Counted from the first letter of the stretch, positions 9,082 through 17,170 are shown. The stretch is 41,451 nt of DNA from Streptomyces sp. Ru62 (GCF_002920615.1 NZ_PQSU01000055.1:1-41451), one strand, 5' to 3'. Numbers and translations are program-made. The notes: generated by a model not told the origin, from the sequence alone.

Positions 9082-9669
9082 TCACCGGGGGAAGGCCACG
9101 GTCCGCTCCAGGAAGGCGAGTTGCGCGTGCTTCTCCGGCAGGTACACGTCGGGCAGGTCGACCTCGGGGAGGACGACGGTGGAGCCCCTCTCGAAGCCCT
9201 GGCGTTCGAAGCGGGCGATGGCCTTGGCGTTGCGCACGTCCGGGTCGATCACGATCCGGTGGCGGTCCAGGACCAGCAGCGCGTAGGTCGTGATCGCCGT
9301 CAGCAGGGCGGACGTCCAGCCGGGGCGCGCGCCGACGGGGCCGGCGGGGGCGAGCAGGAGGTGGACGCCGAGGTCGCCGGGGCGGACGTCGTAGCACTCG
9401 CCGACCCGGTCGGCGGACGGCTCGTACGTCTGGAGGAGCGCGGCCGGTTCCCCGTCCACGGTGACCAGGTGGGCATGGTGGGTGTCGAGCGTGTCCATGT
9501 GGGCGTAGATCTCGGCGACCTGGGCCCGGGTGAGGCCGTTCATCCCCCAGAACGCGGCGCGTTCGTCGCTGACCCAGGCGTGGACCAGGTCCGCGTCGCC
9601 CTCCGGGTCGAGGGGCCGGACACGGACGGTGCCGTAACCGTCGACGTGCTGGACGTGCAGGTCAGTCAT
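9082..9669 (-). CDS. Siderophore-type GNAT acetyltransferase (AlcB/IucB/RhbD-like)
   Basis: 195 residues from the ATG at 9669. The sequence follows the siderophore acyltransferase pattern (Acetyltransf_8): an N-terminal RVRPLDPEGDADLVHAWV, WGMNGLT, PAALLQTYEP, the conserved VRPGDLGVHLLLAP, and the C-terminal acyl-CoA-side motif VIDPDVRNAKAIARFERQGF. Such enzymes acylate an N-hydroxylated diamine or lysine side chain of a hydroxamate siderophore, using acetyl- or another acyl-CoA in the cytosol. The start overlaps the stop of the upstream acylase gene by 8 bases, so the two are translationally coupled and should share its iron control. No hydroxylase or synthetase gene is adjacent, so the product cannot be named. 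Confidence 0.85.
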   Translation of the reverse strand: MTDLHVQHVDGYGTVRVRPLDPEGDADLVHAWVSDERAAFWGMNGLTRAQVAEIYAHMDTLDTHHAHLVTVDGEPAALLQTYEPSADRVGECYDVRPGDLGVHLLLAPAGPVGARPGWTSALLTAITTYALLVLDRHRIVIDPDVRNAKAIARFERQGFERGSTVVLPEVDLPDVYLPEKHAQLAFLERTVAFPR

Positions 9670-12148
9670 CGGATGCCTCGATCTCGTCGGTTTCCTCGGA
9701 TGCGTCCATGGGTTCGGGGGTGAGCCGGGCCCGGTCGGTGACCACCGGGGCCAGTTCTCCCGCGGTCCACAGGGGGAGCTGGTCGCGGTGGTGGGCGGCG
9801 CCGGGTACGCCGTCGGCGCCGAACGGGACCACCCAGCGGCTGTTGGCGCGGTCGGCCAGGTCCCAGACGTAGCGGGCGGCCGGGCCGCGGGCGGCGCGGT
9901 CGGTGAGACCGGGGACGGCGGAGGTGCACAGCACGCAGTCGTGGTCGCCGCCGAGACCGGGTTCGTCCGCGCCGCCGGAGTGGGGGTCCGGCGGCAGCGC
10001 CGTCCAGGGGGCAAGGCGGTGGGTGGCCGACCAGGGGCCGGTGGGGGGTGCGGCGGCGACCTCCTCCAGGGCGGTGCGGACGGCCGCCGCGCGGTCGATG
10101 CCGTACAGGTCCTCGGCGCGCAGGAGGTGTTCGAGGGCGTGGCCGACGCGCGGGACGAGGGCCAGCCAGGGAAGCAGGACGTCCGGGTAGGCCGGGGGCT
10201 CGGCGAGCGGGGCGAACACCGGGTGGGCGGCGAGGTGGCGCACGACCGCGCCGCGCACCGCCGCGTACGCCGCCGCGTCCGTGCTGTCCGCCGCCATCCG
10301 GCGGTCCCAGGCGAGCAGTCGGTCCCGGAGGGCCGCCGCGGCCGGGCTGAGGCCGGTGAGGGCGGTGAGGTGGTCCAGGAGGGCCGCGGCGGAACCGAGG
10401 TGGGTGTCGGTGTGGATCGCGGCCATGCCGTCTGCGGTCCAGGTGGGACGCGCGTCGAGGAGGGCGCGGATGCGGCTGGCGCGGTGGGGCGGGGCGAACT
10501 CGACGCCGAGGGGGGTGGCGAGGCCGCGGGCGTTGGCCATCACCGCGATGCCGTCCTCGGTGGCCGGGCGGGCGTACGGCGTCTCCTGCACGCCGTGCCA
10601 TTCATGGCCGGGTTCCCAGGCCGGGACCGGCTTCAGGCGGTTGGCCTCGGCACGGAGGGGGACGTGGCCGGCGACGCGGTGCAGGGTGCCTCCGGCGGTG
10701 TCGGCGGCCTGTACGACGTTGACCGGCTCGGTCCAGGCGTCCAGGGCGGTGTCGATGTCGGCGACCGTACGGGAGCGGAGGAGGGGGAGGAGGGCGCTGA
10801 ACCCGAGGTCTTCCGTCACGCGGGGCGGGTAGCGCAGGGCGAGCGCCTCGGCCGCGCCGTAGGCCGGATCCTCGCTCGCACCCGCGCCGGCGGTGCGGCT
10901 TGCGCCGCCGGGTACGGATGGCCCTGACGGTACGTCCCCGCCGTCGGCGACCTCGCGTCCGCGCGGGCGGCCGGGCTCGGTGGGTGTCCGGGGCGGACGC
11001 TGGGAGCTGCCGGCCGGGGAGGCGGCGTGGGACGGGGAGGCGGAGTGCGCCGACAAGGCGTCGTCGGCCACGGGGGCGACTACGGCCGAGGAGGCGTCCC
11101 CGGCCGGAGAGAACGGCGTTGAGCCGGGGTTCCGACGGGGGTGGGCGGGGGTTTCGGGGTTCGTCCTCGTCGTGTGCCGGGAGATGTCCGCGTTCTGCGG
11201 CGGCCCCGCGTCGATCGCGTCAAGGCCCTCCGGTCCCCCGGCTATCACCGGGCCCCGGGGTGTCTCCACGAGCTCTATCTCGACGGGGGGTTCGCCCGCG
11301 ATGTGGACGGTCTCCGTGTGGCGGGTGGCGCGGTGCCAGGTGCCGTCCGGGCCCAGGGCCTCGATGCCCGCGCCGGTGCGGCGGAGCCGTTCGCGGTAGA
11401 GGTCCTGGTAGTCGGCCATGGCGTTGGTGATGGCCCAGGCGACCGTGCCGGTGTGGCCGAAGTGGGCGATGCCGGGGATGCCGGGCACGGCCAGGCCGAC
11501 GACGTCGAACTCGGGGCAGGAGAGGTGGATCTGCTGATAGACACCGGGGTCTTCGATGAAGCGGTGCGGGTCGCCGGCGATGAGGGCGTACCCCGTGTCC
11601 GTGCGGTCGCCGGTGACCAGCCAGCCGTTGCTGCCCGCCGTACCGGGCCCGTCGGTGGCGAACAGGCCGACCGCCTCCGGGCCGAGGTGCCGTACCGCCC
11701 GCTCGCGCCAGAGCTTGGCGGGGAAGCCCGCGAAGAGGATGTGCGTGCCGAGCCAGACGGCGAGGGGCGTCCACGGCTGCCAGCGGCCGGGGGTCAGGCC
11801 GGCACGGGCGAACTCGGGGGCGCGGCCGGCGCCGACGGGCAGCCCCTCGTTGACCCCGTCGACGTACGCCCGTACCCAGTCGGCCGTCTCCGGGTCCCGC
11901 CGTTCCAGCGTGGCGAAGCAGCGGCGGGCGGTGTCGTCGAGCCGGGCCCGGCGGGCGAAGACGTCCCAGGAGAGCGCCTCGGCGCCGAGGAAGGAGGCGG
12001 AGGTGCCCTGGGCGCGGTGGCGTTCGACCTCCAGCTGCCAGGCCCGGTCGTGGGCGGTGACCCGGCCCTGGGCACGGGCGAGTTCACGGGCGCTGGACGC
12101 CCGCAGGTGGGGGATGCCCCAGGCGTCGCGGTAGGTCTCGATGGTCAC
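9662..12148 (-). CDS. Penicillin-acylase family N-terminal nucleophile hydrolase
   Basis: 828 residues from the GTG at 12148, with AGGGAG ten bases upstream. The protein begins directly with VTIETYRDAWGIPHLRA, the alpha-chain start of the family, and shows no signal peptide. The self-cleavage site is GTAGSNGW; Ser173 would become the beta-chain N-terminal nucleophile. GDPHRF, the block HFGHTGTVAWAITNAMADYQ, and Asn477 in NVVQAAD (oxyanion position) are in place. Between residues about 308 and 432 lies a Pro/Ser/Ala/Arg-rich, apparently disordered insertion of about 125 residues not usual in the family. It precedes and overlaps the siderophore-type acetyltransferase gene and is transcribed away from an iron box. 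In other bacteria a related acylase (PvdQ) matures a siderophore; a similar role here is inference. Confidence 0.88.
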   Translation of the reverse strand: MTIETYRDAWGIPHLRASSARELARAQGRVTAHDRAWQLEVERHRAQGTSASFLGAEALSWDVFARRARLDDTARRCFATLERRDPETADWVRAYVDGVNEGLPVGAGRAPEFARAGLTPGRWQPWTPLAVWLGTHILFAGFPAKLWRERAVRHLGPEAVGLFATDGPGTAGSNGWLVTGDRTDTGYALIAGDPHRFIEDPGVYQQIHLSCPEFDVVGLAVPGIPGIAHFGHTGTVAWAITNAMADYQDLYRERLRRTGAGIEALGPDGTWHRATRHTETVHIAGEPPVEIELVETPRGPVIAGGPEGLDAIDAGPPQNADISRHTTRTNPETPAHPRRNPGSTPFSPAGDASSAVVAPVADDALSAHSASPSHAASPAGSSQRPPRTPTEPGRPRGREVADGGDVPSGPSVPGGASRTAGAGASEDPAYGAAEALALRYPPRVTEDLGFSALLPLLRSRTVADIDTALDAWTEPVNVVQAADTAGGTLHRVAGHVPLRAEANRLKPVPAWEPGHEWHGVQETPYARPATEDGIAVMANARGLATPLGVEFAPPHRASRIRALLDARPTWTADGMAAIHTDTHLGSAAALLDHLTALTGLSPAAAALRDRLLAWDRRMAADSTDAAAYAAVRGAVVRHLAAHPVFAPLAEPPAYPDVLLPWLALVPRVGHALEHLLRAEDLYGIDRAAAVRTALEEVAAAPPTGPWSATHRLAPWTALPPDPHSGGADEPGLGGDHDCVLCTSAVPGLTDRAARGPAARYVWDLADRANSRWVVPFGADGVPGAAHHRDQLPLWTAGELAPVVTDRARLTPEPMDASEETDEIEASDD

Positions 12149-12174
12149 CCGGGAGTCTCCCTGCACGCTGCTCT

Positions 12175-12193
12175 TTAGGTTAGCCTTGCCTAA
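12175..12193. promoter_or_regulatory. Iron box (DmdR/IdeR-type operator) between divergent genes
   Basis: TTAGGTTAGCCTTGCCTAA matches the 19-bp actinobacterial iron box (TTAGGTTAGGCTAACCTAA) at 16 of 19 positions, with both outer arms intact (TTAGG..CCTAA). It lies 26 bases before the acylase start and 40 bases before the reductase start, so Fe(II)-bound DmdR/IdeR can repress both directions. Confidence 0.92.
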
Positions 12194-12233
12194 GTTTTCT
12201 GTGGCGGAATCGTACGCGAACGATGGAGGGGTC

Positions 12234-12956
12234 ATGGGGCAGGGGCGGGGTTGGGAAGGCGCGGTCCTCAGACTGCTGCGCGCCAAGGACTTCCTGCTGA
12301 CCGTTCTCGACGCGGAGGACGTCACGCCGAAGTACCGGCGGCTCCGGCTGAGCGACGGCGGACTGCTCGCCGCGACCGGCGTCCACCCCACCATGTGGGT
12401 ACGGCTGTGGTTTACCGCCGACGGCCGGCCCCACCAGCGCGCCTACACGCTGGTCGACCCCGACCCCGTCGCCGGCACCTTCGGCCTGGAGTTCGCCCTG
12501 CACGAGGGCACGGCCTCCGACTGGGCGCGGGCCGCGCGGCCCGGCGACACGATCGAGGCCACCGTCCAGGGCACCGGCTTCCAGGACCCCGAACCGGCGC
12601 CTTCCCACGTCGTCGCGATCGGCGACCCGGCCTCGCTGCCCGCGCTCAACTCCCTGCTCGGCGCGCTGGGTCCGGCCCCGGCCACGGTCTGGTTCGAGGG
12701 GGACCCGGCGGGGCTGCCCTGTCGGACCGAGCCGGGCCGGCACGAGATGCGGGCGGTGCCGCGCCGGGACGCGGGCGCCCACCTGGTGGAACGGATCCGC
12801 GCCGAGCTCCCCGCCGTCCTCGCCGGCACCCCGCACCCGTACGTCTGGATCGCCTGCGACACGGCGACCACCCGCACGCTCGCGACCTACGTCCGCAAAG
12901 ACCTCGGCGTGCCGAGGCAGCGGGTGCACGCCCTGGGGTACTGGCGCGCGGAGTGA
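12234..12956 (+). CDS. Siderophore-interacting protein (NADPH-dependent ferric-siderophore reductase)
   Basis: 240 residues from the ATG at 12234, preceded by GGAGGGG. The flavin-binding signature R-x-Y-T is HQRAYTLVDPD (Arg69, Tyr71, Thr72); FGLEFALHEGTASDWA continues the FAD domain; the NAD(P)-side domain contains HVVAIGDPASLPALNSLL and the protein ends in the typical GYWRAE. The family (SIP/ViuB) releases iron from ferric siderophores in the cytosol by reduction. It is divergent from the acylase-acetyltransferase pair across the iron box, so iron starvation should induce all three. An upstream in-frame start at 12141 would overlap the operator and is unlikely. Confidence 0.92.
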   Translation: MGQGRGWEGAVLRLLRAKDFLLTVLDAEDVTPKYRRLRLSDGGLLAATGVHPTMWVRLWFTADGRPHQRAYTLVDPDPVAGTFGLEFALHEGTASDWARAARPGDTIEATVQGTGFQDPEPAPSHVVAIGDPASLPALNSLLGALGPAPATVWFEGDPAGLPCRTEPGRHEMRAVPRRDAGAHLVERIRAELPAVLAGTPHPYVWIACDTATTRTLATYVRKDLGVPRQRVHALGYWRAE

Positions 12957-13036
12957 GCGACGACGCGCGAGCCGCGACCACGGGGGCGAGCGCGCGCGGT
13001 GAGCGGCGACATGCGAGCCGGGACCACGGGGGCGAG
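12953..13036. repeat. Imperfect 38-bp direct repeat, 46-bp period
   Basis: 12953-12990 and 12999-13036 are near-identical 38-mers sharing GTGAGCG at the start and GACCACGGGGGCGAG at the end. The first copy includes the stop codon of the siderophore-interacting protein. Neither copy has coding character past the stop. Confidence 0.8.
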
Positions 13037-13083
13037 TGGGCACCCAGCGGGCGGAGCCACCCCGCGCGCGGGATCATCGACGC

Positions 13084-13677
13084 ATGGACGTCACCCTGCA
13101 CCTCGCCCAGGACCCCGCGGCCGACGCGCTGCTCGGGCGCTCCGCGCTCGCCGCGCTGACCGGGATGCTGCTGGACCAGCAGATCCCCATGGAGTGGGCG
13201 TTCAAGGGACCCCGCACCATCGCCGACCGGCTCGGCACGGACGACCTGGACGCGCACGAGATCGCGGCGATGGATCCCGAGGCCTTCGCCACGCTGCTCT
13301 CCGAGAAGCCCGCGGTGCACCGCTACCCGGGCTCGATGGCGAAGCGGATCCAGCAGCTGTGCCAGTACCTCGTCGAGCACTACGACGGGGACGCGGAGGC
13401 GGTCTGGCGGGGCGTCGACAGCGGGGCCGAGCTGCTGCGGCGGCTGGAGGACCTGCCGGGGTTCGGCAAGCAGAAGGCACAGATCTTCCTGGCCCTGCTC
13501 GGCAAGCGGCTCGGCGTCGCGCCCGAGGGCTGGCGGGAGGCCGCGGGTGCCTACGGCGAACCGAAGTCCTTCCGGTCCGTCGCCGACATCACCGGCCCCG
13601 AGTCCCTGGCCAAGGTCCGCGCCCACAAACAGGAGATGAAGGCGGCGGCGAAGGCGGCCAAGGCGACGAAGAGGTAA
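13084..13677 (+). CDS. HhH-GPD-superfamily DNA-repair-like protein without the usual catalytic Asp
   Basis: 197 residues from the ATG at 13084. The fold signature is clear: ALTGMLLDQQIPMEWAF (the helix block usually written LVAAILSQQTS), then the helix-hairpin-helix LPGFGKQKAQIF at 124-135. In base-excision glycosylases an aspartate (VDTHV) follows the hairpin by about 18 residues. Here that stretch reads LLGKRLGVAPEGWREAAG, with no Asp, so glycosylase chemistry is doubtful even though DNA binding is likely. The C-terminus is a Lys/Ala-rich tail (EMKAAAKAAKAAKATKR). No partner gene is adjacent. Confidence 0.8.
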   Translation: MDVTLHLAQDPAADALLGRSALAALTGMLLDQQIPMEWAFKGPRTIADRLGTDDLDAHEIAAMDPEAFATLLSEKPAVHRYPGSMAKRIQQLCQYLVEHYDGDAEAVWRGVDSGAELLRRLEDLPGFGKQKAQIFLALLGKRLGVAPEGWREAAGAYGEPKSFRSVADITGPESLAKVRAHKQEMKAAAKAAKATKR

Positions 13678-13983
13678 GGCCACCGGCCGACTGCCGCCAG
13701 TGGCTGGAAGGGGCCCGGCCTCGGACGGCCAGGGGAGGGTCCCCCTCCTGGGCGGCCGATTTCCGTCGCCACGGGGCCAAGCGCGCCGATGACCACCGGG
13801 CGGCCGGGCCCCGCTCGGGTCTCGTGACGCGCTGGAGAGGGACCTCCGGACGCTCCCCCCAACGGGACGGGCGCCCGCCTCACCACCGACCCGCCGAGCC
13901 GCCGAGCCGCTGACCCCACCGCCCCATCACCCGCTCGGCCCACCCCGCTCGCCCCCGCCGCCCGGCCGGTCTCAGCATGGGGC
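13678..13983. other. Gene-free spacer
   Basis: About 306 bases between the HhH protein and the HdeD-like gene. I see an imperfect G-rich/C-rich hairpin near 13729-13751 (CCAGGGGAGGG opposite CCCTCCTGG), which may end the upstream transcript, and Pro/Arg-type low-complexity sequence. No frame has a convincing start and codon pattern. Confidence 0.5.
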
Positions 13984-14679
13984 ATGAGCGAGGTACCGAG
14001 CAGCGGTCCCGAGCGGGACCGGGCGTACGACGACCGGCATGTTCACGCGGGGGCATCACCGGGCGGCCACCCCGCCGCGGCGCCGCCCGGCACTCACCAT
14101 GAACCGGAGCCGCCGTTCGAGGGCCCGCTGCACGCCCTGTCCCGGGCCGCCTGGCAGATCGTCCTGCTCACCGGCATCGGTTCCCTGGTGCTCGGCGTCC
14201 TGGTGCTGGTCTGGCCGGGCGCCTCCCTGCTGGCCGCCGGTGTGCTGTTCGGCGTCTACCTGCTGTACAGCGGGGTCCTCCAGCTGGTGTCCGCGTTCGG
14301 CACGCACCGGGCGACCTCCCTGCGCGTCCTCGCCTTCATCAGCGGCGCGCTGTCCATCCTGCTCGGCCTGTTCTGCTTCCGCGGGCCCATGCAGTCGATC
14401 CTGCTGCTCGCCCTGTGGATCGGCATCGGCTGGCTGTTCCGCGGCATCACGCAGACCCTGGCCGCCGTGCACGACTCCCGGATGCCCGCCCGGGGCTGGC
14501 AGATCTTCCTCGGGATCCTGACCTTCATCGCCGGGATCGTGCTCATCGACTCGCCGTTCGAGTCGGTGGCCGTGCTGACCCTCGTCGGCGGGATCTGGCT
14601 GGTCGCGGTGGGGATCGTGGAGATCGTGACCGCGTTCGGCATCCGCGGCCGGGCGCGCCGTGTACCGCAGACACTGTGA
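13984..14679 (+). CDS. HdeD-family integral membrane protein
   Basis: 231 residues. A hydrophilic Pro/His-rich N-terminal tail of about 55 residues is followed by six hydrophobic segments in three paired repeats (GIGSLVLGVLVLVWPGASLL, LRVLAFISGALSILLGLFCF, IFLGILTFIAGIVLIDSPF and partners). The repeat of G-x-L-x-x-x-x-G with P-x-x-S/A is typical of HdeD/DUF308 proteins, named for acid resistance in enterobacteria; the role in Streptomyces is not known. A CAGCAT hexamer lies five bases before the ATG, so a leaderless transcript is possible. No operon partner is visible. Confidence 0.85.
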   Translation: MSEVPSSGPERDRAYDDRHVHAGASPGGHPAAAPPGTHHEPEPPFEGPLHALSRAAWQIVLLTGIGSLVLGVLVLVWPGASLLAAGVLFGVYLLYSGVLQLVSAFGTHRATSLRVLAFISGALSILLGLFCFRGPMQSILLLALWIGIGWLFRGITQTLAAVHDSRMPARGWQIFLGILTFIAGIVLIDSPFESVAVLTLVGGIWLVAVGIVEIVTAFGIRGRARRVPQTL

Positions 14680-14780
14680 CCACCGCCGCGACCAACGCCG
14701 TACTCCCCACTGCGACCGCCCCCGCGACGGCTCCCTCCCCCGGCCGCCACCGCCCCGTTTCCAGCACCGGGACCACCATC

Positions 14781-14864
14781 CCCGGCACGACTGCCGCCAC
14801 GCCCGGCACGACCGCCGCCACGCCCGGCACGACCGTCACCACTCCCGGCACGACCGCCGCCACC
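14781..14864. repeat. Four-unit 21-bp tandem repeat
   Basis: Four consecutive 21-mers start at 14781, 14802, 14823 and 14844, each beginning CCCGGCACGAC. Units 1, 2 and 4 differ at one or two bases; unit 3 has more changes. The period keeps reading frames open on both strands (PGTTAAT on one), which explains open frames here, but there is no credible start. It lies in the spacer 14680-14979 behind the HdeD-like gene. Confidence 0.85.
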
Positions 14865-14979
14865 GTGACCGCGGCCGCCCCCGATGACCGTTGAACCCCG
14901 CACACCCCATGTACTCCGGACGGGTGGACCTCGCCCCCGGCATGCTGCCCTTCCCGCGTGCCGCGGGAAAAGAGCAGGT

Positions 14980-15300
14980 GTGAGCAGGAGCAGGAGGACG
15001 CCCCGGGGCCGTACCTGGCTACGCGTCCTCGTGCTGCTCCTCGCCCTGTGGGTGCCCGGCGCGCACGTGCCGGCGCAGGCGGTGCCGGATCTCGCCGTGG
15101 CCGCGGAGACGGCCGAGCACGACGTCCTCGACACACCGCTGCGGCCGCCCGCCCGCGCGCTCCACCGGGCCGACACGCCCGAGCGCCCCGCGCCGCTCCC
15201 CGCCCCGGCGCCCGCTGTTGCGGCGGCCCGTCCGGGTCCCGCCGCGCCCCGGGCGCCGTACACCGCGCCCCTGCTGCGCACGGTGGTCCTGCGCTGCTGA
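14980..15300 (+). CDS. Small secreted or membrane-anchored protein, unknown function
   Basis: 106 residues from a GTG at 14980. The start is basic (SRSRRTPRGRTW), then LRVLVLLLALWVPGAHVPAQA is a signal peptide or single anchor. The remainder is Pro/Ala-rich with no recognised motif and ends VVLRC. Upstream sequence contains GAGCAGG as a possible ribosome site. It is followed 53 bases later by a 41-residue gene in the same direction. Function unknown. Confidence 0.55.
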   Translation: MSRSRRTPRGRTWLRVLVLLLALWVPGAHVPAQAVPDLAVAAETAEHDVLDTPLRPPARALHRADTPERPAPLPAPAPAVAAARPGPAAPRAPYTAPLLRTVVLRC

Positions 15301-15353
15301 CGGACCCGCGTCCCCGCGAGGTCGGTCGGCTCGACGCAAGGAGCAGCACAGCC

Positions 15354-15479
15354 ATGCCCAAGGATCCCTACGCCGTCCTGCGCGCCCTGCTGCGCGCGGA
15401 GGCCCGGCGCGGTACGGCCCCCCGGCCGGACCAGCGGACACCGGAACCCCAGCGGTCACCCGAGGAACGGGACCGCTGA
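15354..15479 (+). CDS. 41-residue hypothetical protein
   Basis: The ATG at 15354 is preceded by AAGGAG ten bases upstream, the best ribosome site in this stretch. The protein MPKDPYAVLRALLRAEARR is an amphipathic, positively charged helix, followed by a Pro/Glu/Arg-rich tail ending in EERDR. It is cytosolic by appearance. It converges on the DUF853 ATPase gene, with 21 bases between the stop codons. I do not know a function. Confidence 0.6.
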   Translation: MPKDPYAVLRALLRAEARRGTAPRPDQRTPEPQRSPEERDR

Positions 15480-15500
15480 CCCGGCGCCGGCGGGGGCGGG

Positions 15501-17063
15501 CTACCGCCTCCGCCGGGCGGTGCCGAAGAGCGAACGGGTGATCTCGCGGCCGAGCTGGGTGCCGACCGAACGGGCCAGCGACTTGAACATCCCGCTGCTG
15601 ACGACCTGTTCGACCAGCGACGGCTCCTCCCGGGGAGCGCGCGCGGCAGCCGGCTTCGGCGGCTGTTCCGCCGGCCGGGCGGCGCTCAGCCTCTCGTATG
15701 CCGACTCGCGGTCCACAGCCTGTGCATAACGGTCGTGGAGCGGGGAGTCACGGACCGCCCGGTCCAGTTCGGCGGGGTCCAGCGGACCCATCAGGGACTG
15801 CGGGGCGCGCAGCCGGGTGGCGGCGACCGGGGTCGGCGCGCCGGTCTCGCCGAGCACGGTCACCACGGCCTCCCCGGTGCCCAGCCCGGTGAGCAGTTCC
15901 TCCAGGTCGTACGCCGATCTCGGGAAGGTCTGCACGGTCGCCCGCAGGGCCTTGTGGTCGTCGGGGGTGAAGGCGCGCAGGGCGTGCTGGACGCGGTTGC
16001 CGAGCTGGCCGAGGACGTCGCCGGGGACGTCCTTGGGAGTCTGGGTGACGAAGAAGACGCCGACGCCCTTGGAGCGGATCAGACGGACCGTCTGGGTGAT
16101 CGACTCCAGGAACGCCCTGGACGCGTCGTCGAACAGCAGGTGCGCCTCGTCGAAGAAGAAGACCAGCTTGGGCTTGTCGGCGTCGCCGATCTCGGGCAGG
16201 TCATGGAAGAGGTCGGCGAGCAGCCACATCAGGAACGTCGAGAAGAGCAGCGGTTTGTCCTGCACCGCCGCGAGCTCCAGGACCGAGACGATGCCCCGCC
16301 CGTCCTCCGCCGTGCGCAGGAAGTCCGCCGTGCCGAACTCCGGCTCGCCGAAGAAGTCCGTCATGCCCTGTGCCTCGAAGGCCGTGAGGGAGCGCAGGAT
16401 CACCCCGGCCGTGGCGCTGGACAGGCCGCCGATGTTCCTCAGTTCGGCCTTGCCCTCGTCGGAGGTGAGGAAGGCGACGACCGCGCGCAGGTCCTTGAGG
16501 TCGATCAGCTCCAGGCCCTTGGTGTCGGCGTAGTGGAAGATCAGGCCGAGGGACTGTTCCTGGGTCGGGTTCAGCCGGAGCACCTTGGCCAGCAGTACGG
16601 GGCCGAAACTGGTGACGGTGGCCCGTACGGGGATGCCGTGGCCGAGGCCGCCGAGCGCGAAGAACTCCGCCGGGAAGCCGGCCGGGGTCCACTCCTGGCC
16701 CACGTCGGCGGCCCGCTTGCGCACCCGCTCGTTCGGCTGTCCCGGCCGCGCGATGCCGGACAGGTCGCCCTTGATGTCCGCGAGGAACACGGGCACGCCC
16801 TGCGCCGACAGCTGCTCGGCGATCAGCTGGAGGGTCTTGGTCTTGCCGGTGCCGGTGGCGCCCGCGACCAGCCCGTGCCGGTTGAGCACGGGCAGCGGGA
16901 TGCGGACCGGCGCGTCGGCGCGACACGCCCCGTCCCACAGGAGGGCGCCGAGATCGAGCGCGGGGCCGGTGAAGGCGTAACCGGAGGTGATCTTCCGGGC
17001 CTCCGCGGGCAGTGCGGGCGTCCCCTGCGGGCCGTCGGGCGGCACGGTCTCGCTGTCACTCAT
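15501..17063 (-). CDS. HerA-like / DUF853 P-loop ATPase
   Basis: 520 residues. The N-terminal block KITSGYAFTGPALDLGALLW is characteristic of DUF853. Walker A GATGTGKT is at 68-75, and a VFLADIKGDLSGIA block follows. Walker B with the catalytic acid is KLVFFFDEAHLLF near 297-309, and FFVTQTPKDVP is the sensor region. The core resembles the HerA/FtsK hexameric translocases, but no NurA-type nuclease is next to it. A Pro/Ala linker (about 450-480) leads to a conserved C-terminal helix (VSSGMFKSLARSVGTQLGRE) and a basic end. DUF853 proteins are conserved with no settled function; nucleic-acid translocation is inferred from the fold. Confidence 0.9.
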   Translation of the reverse strand: MSDSETVPPDGPQGTPALPAEARKITSGYAFTGPALDLGALLWDGACRADAPVRIPLPVLNRHGLVAGATGTGKTKTLQLIAEQLSAQGVPVFLADIKGDLSGIARPGQPNERVRKRAADVGQEWTPAGFPAEFFALGGLGHGIPVRATVTSFGPVLLAKVLRLNPTQEQSLGLIFHYADTKGLELIDLKDLRAVVAFLTSDEGKAELRNIGGLSSATAGVILRSLTAFEAQGMTDFFGEPEFGTADFLRTAEDGRGIVSVLELAAVQDKPLLFSTFLMWLLADLFHDLPEIGDADKPKLVFFFDEAHLLFDDASRAFLESITQTVRLIRSKGVGVFFVTQTPKDVPGDVLGQLGNRVQHALRAFTPDDHKALRATVQTFPRSAYDLEELLTGLGTGEAVVTVLGETGAPTPVAATRLRAPQSLMGPLDPAELDRAVRDSPLHDRYAQAVDRESAYERLSAARPAEQPPKPAAARAPREEPSLVEQVVSSGMFKSLARSVGTQLGREITRSLFGTARRRR

Positions 17064-17164
17064 CTCCGACCCCTGTCCCCGTAGTTACCCATATGCCCGA
17101 TTTGATCCATCTTTTCAAGCCTCGCACTCCGTCGCCATGGCTGCGCCCGGAACGTCTTGGCCGG

Positions 17165-17170
17165 TAGGCT
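17165..17170 (+). promoter_or_regulatory. -10 box giving a leaderless transcript for the 17177 gene
   Basis: TAGGCT lies six bases before the GTG at 17177, so transcription would begin at the start codon itself. There is no ribosome-binding sequence in the gap. Similar TANNCT plus six bases spacing precedes the genes at 17582 (TACGCT) and 28623 (TAGGCT). Confidence 0.6.

Noticed and set aside
12141..12233. Upstream start for the siderophore-interacting protein
   Set aside because: It would place the iron box inside the coding region, and the ATG at 12234 has a strong ribosome site and the usual family N-terminus.
13551..13985. Leftward open frame across the spacer behind the HhH gene
   Set aside because: It overlaps the HhH gene antisense, has no recognisable domain and only weak codon character in the spacer.
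14415..14894. Possible Thr/Ala-rich protein covering the 21-bp repeat
   Set aside because: The frame begins inside the HdeD-like gene and has no credible start in the spacer; openness follows from the 21-base period.
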